A DNA stretch of 64,000 nt from Spartobacteria bacterium. Its GTDB lineage: Bacteria > Verrucomicrobiota > Verrucomicrobiia > Chthoniobacterales > Chthoniobacteraceae. The stretch lies in assembly GCA_021324395.1 (NCBI GenBank), contig JAJPJG010000031.1, forward strand, positions 62,001-126,000, in the 5' to 3' direction. The translations under genes and the position numbers were made by a program. Of the stretch, positions 61,562 through 64,000 are shown in pieces. Position 1 is the first letter of the stretch. Every line of letters starts with the position of its first letter. A model generated the notes under the pieces. It was not told where the DNA came from. It saw only the letters and a list, made by a program, of their open reading frames with translations, and searched no databases.

Positions 61562-64000
61562 CTATTGCACGTTGATCGGCAGGTTTGGCGTGAAGTCGCC
61601 GAACCATTGCACGCCGGTTTGCAGCATTCGCCATTGGAAGTTGTAAGTGCCGGGAGTCGCCGGCGCAACGGCGGTGAAATTGAATGTCCAACTCGTCCCC
61701 GGCGGGACTGCGGCGGTGGCCGGCAGCAACACGCGGTTTTTGCCCCACGTGATGTTGTCCTGCGGATTCTGCGAGCCGAGCTTGTAATTCCCTCCAGCCG
61801 TCCACGTCGCTGCGCCCGAGTTCTGCATCGTGATCGAAACGGGGAAAGCCTGACCTGCGGCGACGGATGGCGGCACAGTTTGCGAAACGAAGATCGCCGC
61901 ATTCACCGGCGGAACGTTCGGCGTGACGGTGATCGCGACGTTATCGCTGCAATCGCCGAAATAAACGACACCGTCCTGGATCATACGCCATTGAAAATTG
62001 TAAGTCCCGCTCGTGAGCGGCGCGGTGGCTTTGATCGTGTAAACGGCATCCTGCCCCGGCGCGATCGATGCAGTCGAGGGCAGATACGCCCGGGCGACGC
62101 CCCAGACGATGTTGTCTTTCAAATTTTGCGAGCCGAGCCGGTATTTTGCCGCTTCGCTCCACGTGTTCGTGCCGACGTTGCGCATCGTGATGGTCGGGTA
62201 AAAGACCGCTCCGGGCAAAACGAAGGACGGCACGTTCTGCCCCACAAAAAACGACGCATTGGCTGCGACCTGCACGGGCACTGAAACAGCGGGCGTGGTT
62301 TCGCCAAACGCGCCCGCCGCGCCGTCGTGCATCATCCGCCACTGGAAATTGTAGCTGCCTGCGGTCGTCGGCGCGATGACGGGGAATGTAAACGTCACCC
62401 ACGCGGTCGGCGGCACATCCACCGGCATCGAAACCGACGGCACGCCCCAGAGGGAGCTGTCCGCCGGGTTCTGTGGGATCAGCTTGAATCCCATACCCGC
62501 CGTCCACGTGCTCGTGCCGATATTTTTCATCGTGACCGAAACCATCGCGCGCTGGCCTGCGACCATCGTCGGCGGCACGTTTTGCGCGACGAATACCGCG
62601 TCGTCCGTCGGAACGATTTGTTTGAAATTTGCCGTGTAAGTCGTATTCGCCGCCGGCACCGAAAACGTGTGCGTCGCCGCGCCGCCATCGGACCACGACG
62701 CAAAGTCATACGTGACGCCGTAGAGCAATTGCGGCGGCGGCACGCTCAATGTCCGCGTCATATTCACGACGCCCGTTACCGATGTGCCGCTCGCGAGCGT
62801 CAGATCGTCGAGCACCACGTTCAGCCCCGGCGGATTGGTCGCCAGCGCGAACGTCGAAGTTTTCGGCAAAACATCGCGATAGGCCTGCGTCGAGATACCC
62901 GCGCTGTCGGTGACGGTCAGCAAGATGCGATACCAGACATCGGGATCCATTTCGCCGACGGTCGGGATCGTAAACCCGCCGCTCGTGACACCGCTAAACG
63001 GCGCGAGAAACGGGTGAATGTGCGCGGTGCCCGTCGTAGAGTGATGATGAAAATCGACCTGCCAGGTAAACGCCGAAGCCGGCTCGGTGCCGTCCTGGTT
63101 GTCGCTGGCGGAACCGAGGAAATTGATCGTGTCACCCGCGGCGTAGCGCTGATTCGCCGGAGTCAACGGCGAGTAAGGCGCGTAGTCGATCGGCACATTC
63201 GTGCCCGTCTGCACCGGCGCGTTGATCGCCGGCGCGGGCGGCGTGTCGTAGACAATCGATAACAGAGCGGAGCGCGTCGTGACGCTGCCCATCGCGTTCG
63301 AGATGCGGCAACTGAACGTCTTGTGGTTGTCTTTCTTGCCGACCGGCGGCGTGGTGTAAACCGCCGACGTCGCGCCGGGAATTGGCGACCCGTTTCTCAT
63401 CCACTGGTAAGACATCGGCTGCGAGCCCGACGCGTTCACGCTGAACGTCGCCGGATAATTCACCGGCACGATCGTATCCTGCGGCTGCTCGCCGATCTGC
63501 GGCGAGAGAATCCCCGTGTATTGCACACGCGAGATTGAGCCCTGGTCGTAGTTGATGAAATAGAGCGACCCATCCGGCCCGACCGTCATCTGCACGTGCG
63601 CACCCGGCAGGCCGCTGATGAACGGTGTCACCGCGCCGGTTGCAGGATCGAACACATTGATCCAGCCCTGGCAGTGATCGGCGAAAAAATACTTCCCGAC
63701 ATACGCATCGGGCAACTGCCGCACCGGTGGATTGTAAAAAGCGCCGCCCGTGATCGCGCATCCGAACACCGCCGCCGTCCCCGCGACGAGCGGGTGCGGA
63801 TAAGAATAGATCGGACTCGTGTAGCCCGCCGCATTCGAGTAGCCCTCGAAAACCGGCCATCCGTAATTTCCGCCCGCGACAATGTCCTTGATGTCCTCCC
63901 ACGACGTGTTGCCGACATCGTTCACAAACAAGCGCCCGGTCCCCAGCTGCACCGACATGCTGAATGGATTGCGAAACCCGAGCGCGTAGATCGCGCGGCA
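61562..64000 (-). CDS. Secreted PQQ-dependent sugar dehydrogenase-like protein with Ig-like and three NBR1-Ig-like domains (5' end outside window)
   Basis: The frame is open at 64000 and runs to the stop at 61562, over 810 visible residues. The visible N-terminal part (YALGFRNPFS ... NVGNTSWEDI, GGNYGWPVFEG) is the end of a glucose/sorbosone dehydrogenase beta-propeller. An Ig-like domain follows, then a bacterial-repeat (FASWSDGGAATHTF) region, and then three NBR1-Ig-like repeats of about 115 residues, each with Y-N-F-Q-W-R-M near the end (GTYNFQWRM). The Ig repeats are probably binding or spacer modules. Signal peptide and propeller start lie outside the window. Confidence 0.85.
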   Translation of the reverse strand, partial: CRAIYALGFRNPFSMSVQLGTGRLFVNDVGNTSWEDIKDIVAGGNYGWPVFEGYSNAAGYTSPIYSYPHPLVAGTAAVFGCAITGGAFYNPPVRQLPDAYVGKYFFADHCQGWINVFDPATGAVTPFISGLPGAHVQMTVGPDGSLYFINYDQGSISRVQYTGILSPQIGEQPQDTIVPVNYPATFSVNASGSQPMSYQWMRNGSPIPGATSAVYTTPPVGKKDNHKTFSCRISNAMGSVTTRSALLSIVYDTPPAPAINAPVQTGTNVPIDYAPYSPLTPANQRYAAGDTINFLGSASDNQDGTEPASAFTWQVDFHHHSTTGTAHIHPFLAPFSGVTSGGFTIPTVGEMDPDVWYRILLTVTDSAGISTQAYRDVLPKTSTFALATNPPGLNVVLDDLTLASGTSVTGVVNMTRTLSVPPPQLLYGVTYDFASWSDGGAATHTFSVPAANTTYTANFKQIVPTDDAVFVAQNVPPTMVAGQRAMVSVTMKNIGTSTWTAGMGFKLIPQNPADSSLWGVPSVSMPVDVPPTAWVTFTFPVIAPTTAGSYNFQWRMMHDGAAGAFGETTPAVSVPVQVAANASFFVGQNVPSFVLPGAVFYPTITMRNVGTNTWSEAAKYRLGSQNLKDNIVWGVARAYLPSTASIAPGQDAVYTIKATAPLTSGTYNFQWRMIQDGVVYFGDCSDNVAITVTPNVPPVNAAIFVSQTVPPSVAAGQAFPVSITMQNSGAATWTAGGNYKLGSQNPQDNITWGKNRVLLPATAAVPPGTSWTFNFTAVAPATPGTYNFQWRMLQTGVQWFGDFTPNLPINVQ

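Overview
This GC-rich bacterial chromosomal window most resembles the phylum Verrucomicrobiota, with soil lineages related to Chthoniobacter as the best guess. The clues are a prepilin with an H-X9-DG-like C-terminus, a PEP-CTERM protein, a long-form LeuA, an HpnD-like squalene/phytoene synthase, a bifunctional rhamnulose-phosphate aldolase/dehydrogenase with a DeoR-type regulator, and NBR1-Ig-like repeats on a secreted sugar dehydrogenase. No 16S rRNA is present, so this assignment is inference.

Layout. 1-5 kb: 5' part of pdhA, then cdd, mnmG (with two parS-like 16-mers), moaA and a prepilin. 5-10 kb: PEP-CTERM protein, a cyclase/NB-ARC/TPR signalling protein, a lipoprotein and a NarL-type regulator. 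10-20 kb: tRNA-Pro, pabB, tRNA-Glu, the pnt transhydrogenase operon, a GT-C glycosyltransferase, leuA with a structured upstream region, and a membrane-anchored coiled-coil protein. 20-23 kb is accessory: an AT-richer HNH endonuclease, a PIN remnant, a 21-bp tandem array of palindromic units, a small hypothetical gene and a receiver-degenerate LuxR regulator. 23-32 kb: glucose dehydrogenase, a glucosidase, and a tightly packed recJ-recG-htrA block. 32-39 kb: the cell-shape operon mreB-mreC-mreD-mrdA-rng. 39-44 kb: a UbiA-like prenyltransferase, moaC-moaB, a UbiD-family decarboxylase coupled to an unrecognised 22-residue-repeat protein, and a second 21-bp array. 44-49 kb: Gly-zipper lipoprotein, HpnD-like enzyme, rhomboid protease, YhaM-like nuclease, DUF1326 protein and peroxiredoxin. 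49-54 kb: rhamnose catabolic genes under a DeoR-type regulator with a 26-bp operator-like palindrome, then tRNA-His. 54-57 kb: a compact module of zinc-ribbon protein, GAF protein, cytosolic subtilisin, an 84-residue protein and an ECF-like sigma factor. 57-64 kb: rnc, a PfkB kinase, thiE, accC, accB and a truncated secreted dehydrogenase.

Most genes are housekeeping. Two things stand out. First, the 54-57 kb module carries two nearly identical ~40-bp promoter-like elements in opposite orientation, one ahead of the rightward zinc-ribbon/GAF/protease genes and one directly abutting the start of the leftward small gene, next to a sigma factor gene. This looks like a small sigma-controlled intracellular proteolysis system. 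Second, two unrelated sequences are each organised as 21-bp tandem repeats with a dyad core in every unit, and each lies just past the 3' end of an uncharacterised gene.
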